A stretch of DNA of 54,767 nt from Reclinomonas americana ATCC 50394 (Eukaryota > Jakobida > Jakobea > Jakobida), in contig PS015055.1 in the NCBI GenBank assembly GCA_048213135.1, forward strand, positions 26,823 to 81,589, given 5' to 3'. Positions 1 to 48,700 of the stretch are shown here, piece after piece. Every line of letters begins with the position of its first letter. Positions within the stretch are counted from its first letter, which is position 1. The notes under the pieces are model-generated. The model was not told where the DNA came from. It saw only the letters and a list, made by a program, of their open reading frames with translations, and did no database searches. The translations under genes and the position numbers were made by a program.

Positions 1-795
1 TTTTCCTCTCCTGCTGCGTCTTCTGTCACCTTGCTTTGTTTCGCGATCCCTCGCAGCGCTTTTTTGCATTCGCATGTCTTCCTTGTGGTGCTTTACTCGT
101 ACTGTCTCACTGTCGACAGAGATGTCTCTTTTGTTTTCTGTGCCCGTCCTCTCGATGTGCTTATTTGCTCTCTTTCCACTGGTGATGTGCTTCAGTTGTG
201 GACAGTGTCGAACGAAAGGGAGGCAGCGCGAGGGAGATACGGGGAGAGAGGGAGTGAAAGGGAAAGAGAAGATGAAAGAGGGGAGAGAGGGAACAAGAGA
301 CAGAACGAAGGAGAGGGATAACGGAAGAGTTTGAGAGAGAGAGAGAGTGTCAGAGTTGCAGGCACTTCGCGGGAGAGAAGCGTAGAGGGAGAGACTTTGA
401 AGGTGAGAGACAGAGACAGAGTATGTGTGTGTGCGAGAAGGAGATCGCTCTCTTTCCACTGGTGATGTGCTTCAGTTGTGGACAGTGTCGAATGAAAGGG
501 AGACAGCGCGAGGGAGTGAAAGGGAAAGAGAAGATGAAAGAGAGACAGAGAGGTAGAGAGACAGAGAGAGAAAGAGAGAGGGAGCAAGAGACAGAACGAA
601 GGAGAGGGAGAGAGAGAGAGAGTCAGAGGTACAGGCACTTCGCGGGAGAGAAACATAGAGAGAGAGAGAGACTTTGCAGGTGAGAGAAAGAGACAGAGTA
701 TGTGTGCAAGGAGAAAGAGTCGTGACCTGTATTTGACAACGTCCCCTTCCCTCTACGGCACCTCACCTCTCCCTCTCCTCCCCCCACCTACACAG
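1..795 (+). other. Intronic, low-complexity 5' flank of the RGS gene
   Basis: No exon can be supported here. The left 165 bases are mixed sequence with one possible acceptor (ending near 55), but the reading frames after it do not resemble an RGS box. From about 220 to 715 the plus strand is purine-rich (GA-type simple sequence). Bases 745-795 form a pyrimidine-rich tract ending in CAG, which is the acceptor of the RGS exon. Most of the stretch is therefore read as one intron of the gene that continues beyond the left edge. Confidence 0.5.
167..716. repeat. Tandem duplication, unit about 280 bp
   Basis: The block beginning GCTCTCTTTCCACTGGTGAT occurs at 167 and again at 447, followed in both copies by the same run of sequence: GTGTCGAA, GGCAGCGCGAGGGAG or its variant, AGGCACTTCGCGGGAGAGAA, and CAGAGTATGTGTG. 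The period is 280 bp. The copies differ by scattered substitutions and by GA-repeat length. It lies in the presumed intron upstream of the RGS exon. Confidence 0.85.
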
Positions 796-1126
796 CCATC
801 TACGACAGATATCTCAAACCAGGCGCGGAACGCGAGCTCAATCTCTCCGCGACCGTCACCGAGCCGGTGCACGTGGTGTTCGAGTCGCTCAGGTTAGAGC
901 GGTACGCGGATGCGTCGCGAGCCTCCACGCATGCCGCGCACCTTCTCGTGAACTCAATGCTGGTGCGCGTGGCGTTCCCTCCTTGTGCCTCGATGTTTTT
1001 GTTCCTCGGTTTGACTCTTTGACTGGATGGGTGCAGTTTGAGGAGGCCTACAGGTCGGCGCTGTACTCTTTAAAGTTGCGATTGGCGGCGGTTTGCGTGT
1101 GTGGTGAGAGTGGGACTGCTGGCTGA
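796..1126 (+). CDS. RGS-domain protein, C-terminal part (5' end outside window)
   Basis: RGS domains are GTPase-activating modules for heterotrimeric G-protein alpha subunits and act on the cytosolic side of membranes. Two exons are visible: 796-962 and 1037-1126, joined in phase 0 across a 74-nt intron (GTGCGC..CAG). The first opens in the middle of a codon and reads IYDRYLKPGAERELNL, the canonical helix 5-6 stretch of an RGS box (IY.KYI.PGA..EINL). The second reads FEEAYRSALYSLK, matching the helix 7-8 stretch (YPRFL.S..Y..L). The protein ends shortly after the box at TGA 1124-1126 with a short Cys/Val-rich tail. The N-terminal half of the box and any other domains lie to the left. The gene converges on the giant gene, with 202 nt between stop codons. 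RGS identity is fairly sure; the subfamily cannot be told. Confidence 0.75.
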
Positions 1127-1328
1127 AAAAAATGGTTGGTGAGCAGAACCGACTCGTTTCCGCGCTTTCTCAAGTCGAGCTCTTGGAAGGCGTATGTGTC
1201 GACAGGGAGGGAGTTGTTGCATAGAGCGGTGGTGTCGGAGGTGTGTTGAGGAGGGAGAGGAAGTAAATAGGTGGGGGTTGTTTGCTTGTAGCTCTGATAA
1301 TGCAATATGGTCCATTCACTGTTGGTGC
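1127..1328. other. Convergent intergenic spacer
   Basis: The 202-nt gap between the stop of the RGS gene (plus) and the stop of the giant gene (minus) must hold both 3'UTRs and polyadenylation signals. No clear AATAAA is visible on either strand, and nothing else is recognisable. Confidence 0.6.
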
Positions 1329-39771
<38,443 letters not shown>

Positions 39772-39814
39772 TTCGTTTCACCGACCAAAGCACGAAGGTG
39801 TGTGCGTTCAGAGT

Positions 39815-40007
39815 CTGCGCAGTCGGGGGCGGAGAGAGAGAAAGAGAGTGAGTGAGAGTGAGAGGGGGGCAAAGTGAGCAGAAAACGCGACATGGCGGAT
39901 GCTGTCAGAGACAGAACACTCACTGCACCAGCGGTGCACGGAGGCAGCATGGGAACGAAGAGAGCGCGACATATGAAGAGAATCGAAGTGCAGGACCGTA
40001 TACTCAC
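39815..40007 (-). other. Probable 5'UTR intron of the giant gene
   Basis: On the minus strand a strong donor, GCCG|GTGAGTATAC at 40007, is followed 193 nt later by a pyrimidine-rich tract ending GCGCAG at 39815. The resulting exon (39814 downward) contains an in-frame TGA just before ATG 39771, so the sequence joined here is untranslated in that frame. The upstream exon (40008 and higher) has no recognisable coding content. Confidence 0.5.
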
Positions 40008-40008
40008 C

Positions 40009-41001
40009 GGCGCTGCGATCAATGTATTGGGAATATGGGTATTGCGGCGCAAGCAGGCAGTTGTGCGGTACACAGTCACGCACTGCTTGGCAGACGGTAG
40101 AATCAGATTCACGCCCACAGTGTGCACGGGGTGTGCGCGCAGTTGGAGGTGAAATCGATTCCGGCTGGCTTGCATTTCATGTCCCGTCATCCACTTCATG
40201 GAACGCGGCAACAAGACACTGTGCATGATATCGAACCAGGGTCGAGGCGCCAGCTGCCAACTCGTTTGCGAATGTTGACATGCGAGATGGATGTGTCATT
40301 GTGTCGTGAAGCACTTGTTCTGCAGGCGCGCAGCGTCGGCCTTGGAGGAGCAATGGTCGTGATTCGATTCGCATCGATCTGCGTTCGGACAAACCATGGC
40401 CGTCTGCAACAAACAGCGGAAAGCAAACTGCTGGAGGAACAGCCTGTGTTGCTCGTGTGATGCGGTCAGCTGGCGCAATTCGCAAATCCGAAACAGCGCA
40501 CATGCACGTGGCAAACAATTGCAAGCCGGCGCGGGATCGCGGCGCTTGTGTTCGAATTCGAATTCCGGCAAAAGCGCGATTTGTCACGGGCACTCCTGTC
40601 GGCGCCGACCAACGCGCGTGTGCATTCCTCGGGGTGGTAACACCGATCGGGGGCTCGAGCTCACTCAAGCTCGAGATGATGCAGTCGTCAGTCTCCAACA
40701 TTTTCTGTACAACAAACATTTGAATTCTAAGTCATGCGCACACGCATGCCGTACTTGTGGGTCTATGTCATATCGTCAGTCGTCAAGCTCGCTCTTGTCG
40801 TAGATGCAGCCGTACGCGTGCATGCGACATAACAACTCAAAATCGGTGTGCCAATGCTCGCGTTCTCCCGCCACAATGACAAACCCCTCATTACTCTTTG
40901 CACCAAGCACTCACACTCACACACACACACACACACTCACATGGCTGACGAATCGATAACGATTGTTACGTTCTTTTCCTCGCAAACGCACACACTTACA
41001 T
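40009..41001. other. Upstream flank of giant gene; no gene recognised
   Basis: This is ordinary-complexity sequence without any domain I recognise on either strand. It probably holds the 5'UTR exon and promoter of the giant gene. A 180-codon minus-strand frame (40177-40719) starts with ATG but shows no family signature and is not called. From about 40,910 CA and CT simple sequence begins. No TATA or initiator motif could be assigned. Confidence 0.4.
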
Positions 41002-41617
41002 NNNNNNNNNNNNNNNNNNNNNNNNNNNNNNNNNNNNNNNNNNNNNNNNNNNNNNNNNNNNNNNNNNNNNNNNNNNNNNNNNNNNNNNNNNNNNNNNNNN
41101 NNNNNNNNNNNNNNNNNNNNNNNNNNNNNNNNNNNNNNNNNNNNNNNNNNNNNNNNNNNNNNNNNNNNNNNNNNNNNNNNNNNNNNNNNNNNNNNNNNNN
41201 NNNNNNNNNNNNNNNNNNNNNNNNNNNNNNNNNNNNNNNNNNNNNNNNNNNNNNNNNNNNNNNNNNNNNNNNNNNNNNNNNNNNNNNNNNNNNNNNNNNN
41301 NNNNNNNNNNNNNNNNNNNNNNNNNNNNNNNNNNNNNNNNNNNNNNNNNNNNNNNNNNNNNNNNNNNNNNNNNNNNNNNNNNNNNNNNNNNNNNNNNNNN
41401 NNNNNNNNNNNNNNNNNNNNNNNNNNNNNNNNNNNNNNNNNNNNNNNNNNNNNNNNNNNNNNNNNNNNNNNNNNNNNNNNNNNNNNNNNNNNNNNNNNNN
41501 NNNNNNNNNNNNNNNNNNNNNNNNNNNNNNNNNNNNNNNNNNNNNNNNNNNNNNNNNNNNNNNNNNNNNNNNNNNNNNNNNNNNNNNNNNNNNNNNNNNN
41601 NNNNNNNNNNNNNNNNN
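41002..41617. other. Assembly gap (616 N)
   Basis: Unsequenced stretch flanked by CA-rich (left) and GA-rich (right) microsatellite. Confidence 0.97.
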
Positions 41618-41929
41618 GAGAGAGAGAGAGAGAGAGGAGAGAGACAAGAGAGGGAGACAAAGACACAAAGAGACAGAGACACGGAGAGAGACATAGAGAT
41701 ATGTTTTGGATACGGTTGAACTTGGTCATCAAGACAGCTGTTGCTTGTTTGTTGGTGAATGAATTGTTGTTGTTGCGTGCAAGATAGTAGAGACACATAC
41801 GCACAGGCACACGCGCGCACACACAGGGGCGCACACATGGAGAGAGAAAGAGAATGTGTGCGTATGTGACAGCCGGAGAATACTGTGACTTTGTGCAACT
41901 TGGTTTTCGCTTTTGTCAACATTGGTCCC

Positions 41930-41978
<49 letters not shown>

Positions 41979-42119
41979 AGAGTCAAGAGAAATGCCGTGA
42001 GTTGTACAGCTTGGTTCTTGTTGCAGATACACAGGCACTCACACACTTCGAGAGAGAGAGAGAAGCGTGCAAATGTGACAGAGACAGAGTGAATGCAACT
42101 TGCTTGTCATTGTTGAAAA
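41618..42119. repeat. GA-type microsatellites between two gaps
   Basis: GA runs at 41,618-41,640, about 41,936-41,975 and about 42,050-42,063, with non-repetitive spacers. Two spacers share the theme of a purine run followed by TTGTGCAACTTGG or GAATGCAACTTGC, hinting at a degenerate larger repeat. No coding sequence seen. Confidence 0.7.
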
Positions 42120-42781
42120 NNNNNNNNNNNNNNNNNNNNNNNNNNNNNNNNNNNNNNNNNNNNNNNNNNNNNNNNNNNNNNNNNNNNNNNNNNNNNNNNN
42201 NNNNNNNNNNNNNNNNNNNNNNNNNNNNNNNNNNNNNNNNNNNNNNNNNNNNNNNNNNNNNNNNNNNNNNNNNNNNNNNNNNNNNNNNNNNNNNNNNNNN
42301 NNNNNNNNNNNNNNNNNNNNNNNNNNNNNNNNNNNNNNNNNNNNNNNNNNNNNNNNNNNNNNNNNNNNNNNNNNNNNNNNNNNNNNNNNNNNNNNNNNNN
42401 NNNNNNNNNNNNNNNNNNNNNNNNNNNNNNNNNNNNNNNNNNNNNNNNNNNNNNNNNNNNNNNNNNNNNNNNNNNNNNNNNNNNNNNNNNNNNNNNNNNN
42501 NNNNNNNNNNNNNNNNNNNNNNNNNNNNNNNNNNNNNNNNNNNNNNNNNNNNNNNNNNNNNNNNNNNNNNNNNNNNNNNNNNNNNNNNNNNNNNNNNNNN
42601 NNNNNNNNNNNNNNNNNNNNNNNNNNNNNNNNNNNNNNNNNNNNNNNNNNNNNNNNNNNNNNNNNNNNNNNNNNNNNNNNNNNNNNNNNNNNNNNNNNNN
42701 NNNNNNNNNNNNNNNNNNNNNNNNNNNNNNNNNNNNNNNNNNNNNNNNNNNNNNNNNNNNNNNNNNNNNNNNNNNNNNNNN
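42120..42781. other. Assembly gap (662 N)
   Basis: The gap hides the 5' part of the SUMO-like gene that resumes at 42864. Confidence 0.97.
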
Positions 42782-42863
42782 GAGAGACTGTCCGTGTCAT
42801 GTCTCCTATCCGCCGCTTCTCTTATCGCTCCCTCACCCTCCCGCTTCCCCCCCTCCCACGCAG

Positions 42864-44386
42864 CCGCATCAAGCCCGAGGACAGTGCACGCACGCTGAAC
42901 ATCACAGCAGACGGTGCGCTCCACACCCTGCACGAGCGCCCCATCTCTTGCCCTCAACGTCTCTCACCCTCCCCTCTCCCCAGATGTGCTCATCGCCGCG
43001 CCGAATGCACTCGACGGTATTGCACACAAGCGTCGACCGCATCAACTTCCACTGCTCACATCTCTCCGTCTGTCGCAGCAGGTGATCGAGCTGCCGCCGC
43101 CCCCGCCGTGGCCGACGGCAATGTGACCATTGTTGCGTCCGCCCTCTTTGCAGTTTTTTTGCTTCATCTTCTTGTCACGCTGACTGCGTGCCTCCCACTG
43201 TGCACAGAAAGTGCAAGTGCGTCAACTCTGCCCAGTCATGCCCTCCCGGTGCTTAATTAACCTCGCTGTCTTTGCAGAGCTCCCTGTGGGCCGAACTGCA
43301 GATCAAACTGAAGGTTTGTGTGGGCGGCAGAGTAGGGGTGGATGCGGCAATGCGAGCGAAGAGAGAAAGGGAGACACAGTATGTGGTGTATGCACGCACG
43401 CTGTACGGTGTTTGTGGGAGTGAGTGTGTTTGTACGTATGTATGAATGTATGTTTGCGTTCGTGTGTGTGTAAATATGCATGTGCAGTATGGCGAACGTG
43501 GGTGTGAGTGTGTGAGTGTGTGTGTCACCCCTTTTGTGTGTGTGTGTGTAGATATGTATGTATGTAGTATGCTGTTGGTGGGAGTTAGTGTGTTTGTACT
43601 TATGCTTGTTGTGCATGTATGTATGAATGTATGTTTGCGTGCGCGCGTGTGTGTGAGAGAGAGAGAGAGTGTGTGTGCGTCACCCCTGTGTGTGTGTGTG
43701 TAAATATGTATGCATGTAGTATGGTGTATGTGGGAGTGAGTGCGTGTTTGTACGTATGTGTGTATGTGCATGTATGTATGAATGTATGTTTGCGTGTGTG
43801 TGTGTGCGTGTGTGTGTGTATAAATATGCATGTATGCAGTATGGTGTGCGTGGGAGTGAGTGTGTGTTTATATGTATGTACGTATGTGTATGTATGTATT
43901 AATGTATGTTTGCGTGCGCTCGTGTGTGTGTGCGTGCGTGCTTGTGTGTGTGCGTGTGTGCGTGCTTGTGTGTGTGAGTGGAAGACGACTCTGACAAGAA
44001 GGAGTGCGACTCCCCCATTCTGATTTCCATGTTGCAGCTGGACACTCCCATGCAAAAGCTCTTTGACGCATACGCCAAGAAGAACAATGTGCAAGCGAAC
44101 GCCATTCGCTTCATGTTGGACGGAGTGTTGCGTGTCGATCCCACCAACGAGCACACTTCCCTTCCCGTACCGCATTCCTCACTGTCATCTGTGCGCAGCC
44201 GCATCAAGCCGGAAGACACGCCGCGATCGCTTCACATGGAGGACAACGGTGAGTGTTGAAAGGCCTTGTCTTTCACCTGCACATGCTGGTCCTGAAAAGA
44301 CGGCGGCAGATGTGATTGATGCGATGCGCGACCAAGAGGGCGGTTGGTCGATGGACGAAGTGGTGGGCATGGAGGTCGACGAGTGA
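42864..44386 (+). CDS. Tandem SUMO-like domain protein (Rad60/NIP45-like or double-SUMO), 3' part
   Basis: Exons: 42864-42913, 42984-43016, 43079 (or 43082)-43122, 43208-43216, 43278 to about 43317, 43979-44126, 44199-44248, 44310-44386. The last four make a SUMO-like fold: LQIKLK, then [51 protein letters not shown], and a 13-residue tail. The first two encode the matching end of an earlier copy, [21 protein letters not shown]. Both copies use an identical 50-nt exon with the same entry phase (2) and exit phase (1), so the domains arose by internal duplication. Rad60/Esc2/NIP45 proteins, which act in the SUMO pathway and genome stability, have two C-terminal SUMO-like domains, whereas a processable GG followed by a tail is a SUMO-precursor trait. 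The N-terminus lies in the gap. The joins around the 9-nt exon and at 43317/43979 are tentative. Confidence 0.7.
43318..43978 (+). repeat. TG/TGTATG minisatellite in an intron of the SUMO-like gene
   Basis: This 0.66-kb intron is mostly TG, GTATGTATG and TGAATG simple sequence. A larger unit is visible: ATGTATGTTTGCG recurs near 43,447, 43,628, 43,784 and 43,901, and AGTATG followed by a GTGGG(A/T)GTGAG-like string near 43,484, 43,566, 43,717 and 43,839. It ends at the acceptor before the exon at 43979. Confidence 0.75.
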
Positions 44387-45400
44387 GGGGGGCGATTAGA
44401 CAGTGAGAAGAGGGTTGGAGGAAGTGTGGTTTTCTGCGCGATTCAGATAAAAGAGCCCGATCTTGGCAGGGGTAGGGATGGTCACATGCCAGAAACAGAG
44501 AAGCAAAAAGGGAGGATGGGGCGGAGGGTAGAAAGAAGATGAGGGAATTTATTTGAGAAGGATTGGCAGAGGCAGTCGACACGCAGACAGAATGAGACTG
44601 GGGCGTAAGTCGAGTCTCTCGTGGTCTCTGATCCCTTTCTCCAAACTCTCTTTTTAATGCTCTCCCGTTCTCTCTCCATTCCGCCTCATTCTCCTTCTGG
44701 ATGAGTCCTTCGCGTGACTGCCTCTGCCAACTCTTGATTCCCTCTACTTCTTGAGAGGGAATTTGACAGCGACTTGGAAACATAACGGTCCACAAGACAG
44801 AGACAGAAGCGGAGAGAGAACGCAGTGGATGGAGAAATGGGAGGAGAAAACCATGTGAGACCTGGAAGCTCATGTCAGAAGACACGTCACGCAAAATAAC
44901 GTTGTCAAGATGAGGACGGCGAGGAAGAAGACTTCGAAGCACACTGCGGCGGCCCAGATGGCACACAGACGGTCACACCAACGACATAACCGGAGGATGC
45001 TGGAAGGTGAGGGGGAGTTACTGAGAGTCCTGGAACACAGATGCACGGTCCAAAAGATCGATCGTCCAAATGGCGGCGTCTGTCGGTTCATCACAGTTTT
45101 TTCTTTACCCAATCAGGTGAGGACTCACCATCTCCTCTGCCGTTTGTGACTGCCTCTTCATGTCCATGCTTCCCCACTACCCGTTCTCTCCTCAACCCCC
45201 TCCCTCTCCCCCTCTCTCTATTATTCCTTACTCGCAAGCGGTTTCTCGCACTCGACTTTTCTTCGTCCGCCCAGTCCATTGAGGGCGCAGCCCTTTGTGG
45301 CACCTTAGCTTACACACTCGCGCTCTCTCTCTCTCACACACAGAGCGTTATCTGTAGCAAGCATTCTTTTAACTCCAGGTGCACGCGCAGGGAAGCCAAC
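44387..45400. other. Intergenic region, no gene recognised
   Basis: 1.0 kb between the SUMO-like gene and the secreted-protein gene, both on the plus strand. It must contain the 3'UTR of the first and the promoter and 5'UTR of the second. It has alternating purine- and pyrimidine-rich stretches (pyrimidine-rich near 45,150-45,250 and 45,320-45,345) and no domain-bearing frame on either strand. Confidence 0.5.
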
Positions 45401-45670
45401 ATGTCCCACTGCAGCGCGCTTGTACGCCGCTCCAAGCAACTCTCACTGGGCTTCTTTGCGCTGCTGTCGTTGATTGTGCTGTGCCACACCGCCACCGCCG
45501 CAAGTGAGTGGCACATGAACACCCACACGCACACACGAATAAGACGCATGTACTTTTATGTGTTCCTTCGTGATCGCAGCGCGCGCGCGCAGCGATCATG
45601 GTCAGGTGCTGAGTACATTGTTGTGTTGTTTGTTTGCGTCAAAACAGCATGTACATGCATCCTTCTCTCT

Positions 45671-45702
<32 letters not shown>

Positions 45703-48700
45703 TATTCTCATGCGCACGCGCACATTCGTTGTGTTGTGTCGTCAACACGCGCGAAAGAAGACCGTTATAGTTTGGACCGCACAACTTGATCATTTAAAAT
45801 TTCGCGCGCAATTATTTTTCTGCACGCCCTCCCTCCCCCTCCCTCCTCCTCCTCCTCCTCCTCCTTCTTTTCTCTCCCTTTATCCCGTCCCCTTCTTTCG
45901 ACCGCGTGCGCCTGGCAGACTTAAGTTTTTCGCGCCTTTTTGGTTTTCTTTTATCAGCCCTCTCTCCGAGCAACATCGCCGTCAAGGCCGGCACCGCTGG
46001 TCAGATCGTTGACATCAATGTGATTGGCTCGGCCATTGCCTGGTCGCCTGCCTCCACTGCCACTCTCTTCCTCGACCGCGCGTGCACGGGCGTGTCGCCG
46101 ACCACAGTCATCAACTCCAGCACCAACTCTGCTGCCTCGCTCACCTTCAACGCGTCTGGCGATGGCAATGGTGGTGAGCGCTATCTGTGCATCGACGTGG
46201 ACGGTGCGGGCGCGGCCACGCGCAACGAGTTTGTGGCCACTGTGTTTGTCTGTTGCGTCTCCATCGCTCTCCCTCGCCTGTACCTCCCTCAACTGACTCC
46301 ATTCTCTCCTCGCTCCACCACCACGCAGACACCCTCGGTTCGCAGAACAAGTCACCGCAGCTGGTGAATGGTCTCGCCGACTTCCGCCTGACGGTGGCTG
46401 GCCAGCACTTTGCCAATCGCCAACTGGGCGCTGGTGGCTCGTTTGGCTTGTTCGCGGCAGCGGACTGCAGCGGATCTCCGGCACCAAACTCGAGCGTCAC
46501 TCTGCAGGCCAGTGATCCTTCCGGCTTCTACACTCTGTTCTCGGTGGCCACTGGCGCATCATTCGCGCAGGGTGCGCTGGGCGCGACGGCAACCGGTTCG
46601 TGCACGCTGGCGTCGCCCGGTGTGTACTATCTGTGTGGCAAGTTTCGTCGTCACTTGGGGGAGAGATGGGCTGATTTGTTACGTGCGATCTAATATTTGC
46701 TGGCTCCTGGCCTGATGGTACGACATGATTGCTGGGATGCGTTTGGCTCTGCCTTCAACATGCCGCGCTGTTATCTCTCAGTCTCTTCTTCTCCTTTCTT
46801 CAACAGCATTGTTATGGCTATCGTCTTCTCCACCTCCACCTCCACCTCCACCTCCCTCTAATTCTTCTCCTTCTTCTTGTTCTCCTCCTCCTCCTTCTTT
46901 CTCTCGGTCATCTTGTTCTTCTTCATCCTCCTCCTCCACCGCCACCACCGCCGCCATGTATGACTCCTTTCTCTCTTCCCCCTCTCGCTCAAGATTTTGT
47001 TTTGGGTCTTCGCCTCCCGCCCCCTCTCATCGCCTCCTTTCCCCTCCGCCAGGTTCCAAGCCGGTGGCACCGCCCTGTATCGCCTGCAACCCCTCCCACT
47101 CATCGTGACCGCCGCCTCGTCGACGCCTGTGGTTTCCTTTGCCAATCCGCCAGTGCTCACGTACGGCAGCGCCAACTCGATTGTGATTGGCTCCTCGGCC
47201 TACAACCTCACCGACTGCACGAGTTTCAAGCTGGTGCCGGCCGGCGTCGATTGCGCCACTCTGTCGGACTACTCGACGCTGACGGGCAGTGTCGGCGCGT
47301 CGTTTGTGCGTGGTGGCGCCGACACTTGCCAGTTCGCGACTGGCTGCAGCGTGTTTCGTGCGACCGTCACCCCGAACGGGTCGAGTGGCGGCGGTGCCTA
47401 CAAGCTGTGTGTAGCGGCCAACAGCGGACCTTACGTGTCTGCGGAGGAGTCGTTCACCTCCGGTTTCATGACAGCCGGTGGCCTCAGTGCGGGCGGCGGC
47501 CCGTCGCCCACATCAACTCCACTCGCCGCTGACATCGACAGCAGCCCTGCCACCCTGAAGCCGAGCATGTCAACACTGGCGGTGACGGCAACCACGATCC
47601 AGTTCACGTTTGCTCGCGAATTCTACCGCCGCCCGCGCGTGTTGCTCGGCTTTGCCAGTGTCGGTAGCCAGCAGCCTGCTGGCCCAATTTCCACCCTCGC
47701 TAACGAGCCGAGTGATGGCACATTTGCATTCTGTGCGGAGCCAGTGGTGACGGTGTCGCAGTTGTCGACTCGCTGCCATGGCGTATCGACTGATGGCCAG
47801 CCGGGACCCACCATCACACTGAGTTGCGTTCGCCGGAGCTGTGCGATGGAAAACAAGTGTGACTCATAGTCTTTCTCCGCTTTGCCGCACGAGCAGGCTA
47901 CCTGGCGTACTATGTGCATCAGACGAATGCTCTGTCGATGGATGGTCAGCGCACGCTGACAAACAAGGCGTGGTTGACAGATGCAGTGAACAAGAACAGC
48001 TCGACTGTTGCGTGTTTTGTTTGAACCCTCCACTCCACTCCAGCCCCTCTAACTTAATCAATGTCGTTCACTTGTGTGCAGTTGGTGAGCGTGTCGTCCG
48101 CGTATCAGTTTGCATCGGTGCCAGCCATTCCCGTGGCCGTCATCGGTGTCATGTCGATGCGCCAGTCGGCAAGGGGCAACGATGGGCGCGTGCGCGGCGA
48201 CAACTTTTCTGTGACAAGCAGCTCAGCCTCGCGCACCAGCTTCGCACTGAAAGGAATAGTGAGCGGCGATTCGCGCGTGGATGCTGTGTCGGCACGTTTT
48301 GCTGTGGCACCGACACGCCCCGACAGCACCAACAGCAGCGGCTTTGTCATGCTGTCGGGAGGTGTGTTCATCTTCTCCATCTCGGTTTGAACTGTATCAT
48401 ATTGTCTCTTTGTCTGACCTTTTGCGTGTGGTGCAGAGACAACACACACCAGCAGCACGACGACGCAGACAGCCAGTCTGGTGACGCCGTCGACTCCCAA
48501 TGGCCTACTGCGTGCCACGATTACGGTGCAGCTGTTCCTGCGTGGGTGGAAGTCGTCTGCAATCACAGTGCAGAACCGCATCGACAAGCAGTCGCTGCAG
48601 TTCACCACCAGGCGCCTCGGCAACGAGGACTATGTGACGGCGATCTCGTACAGTGCCAGTGGGGCGGATGCGTCGGACGTTGAGTATGTGACGTGGGTGG

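Noticed and set aside
1-165. Earlier RGS exon after the possible acceptor near 55
   Set aside because: None of the three frames after it resembles the first half of an RGS box, and no matching donor is clear.
192-656. Ser/Leu-rich or Arg/Glu-rich open frames in GA and CT tracts (also 37850-39050, 40900-42100, 43250-44000)
   Set aside because: They are translations of dinucleotide repeats (SLSLS, REREE, HTHTH), not proteins.
40177-40719. Minus-strand 180-codon frame as a gene
   Set aside because: No recognisable family, no splice partners, and it overlaps equally long frames on the other strand.
44232-44966. Minus-strand 244-codon frame
   Set aside because: It is antisense to the last exons of the SUMO-like gene and to simple sequence; composition is low-complexity and no domain is seen.
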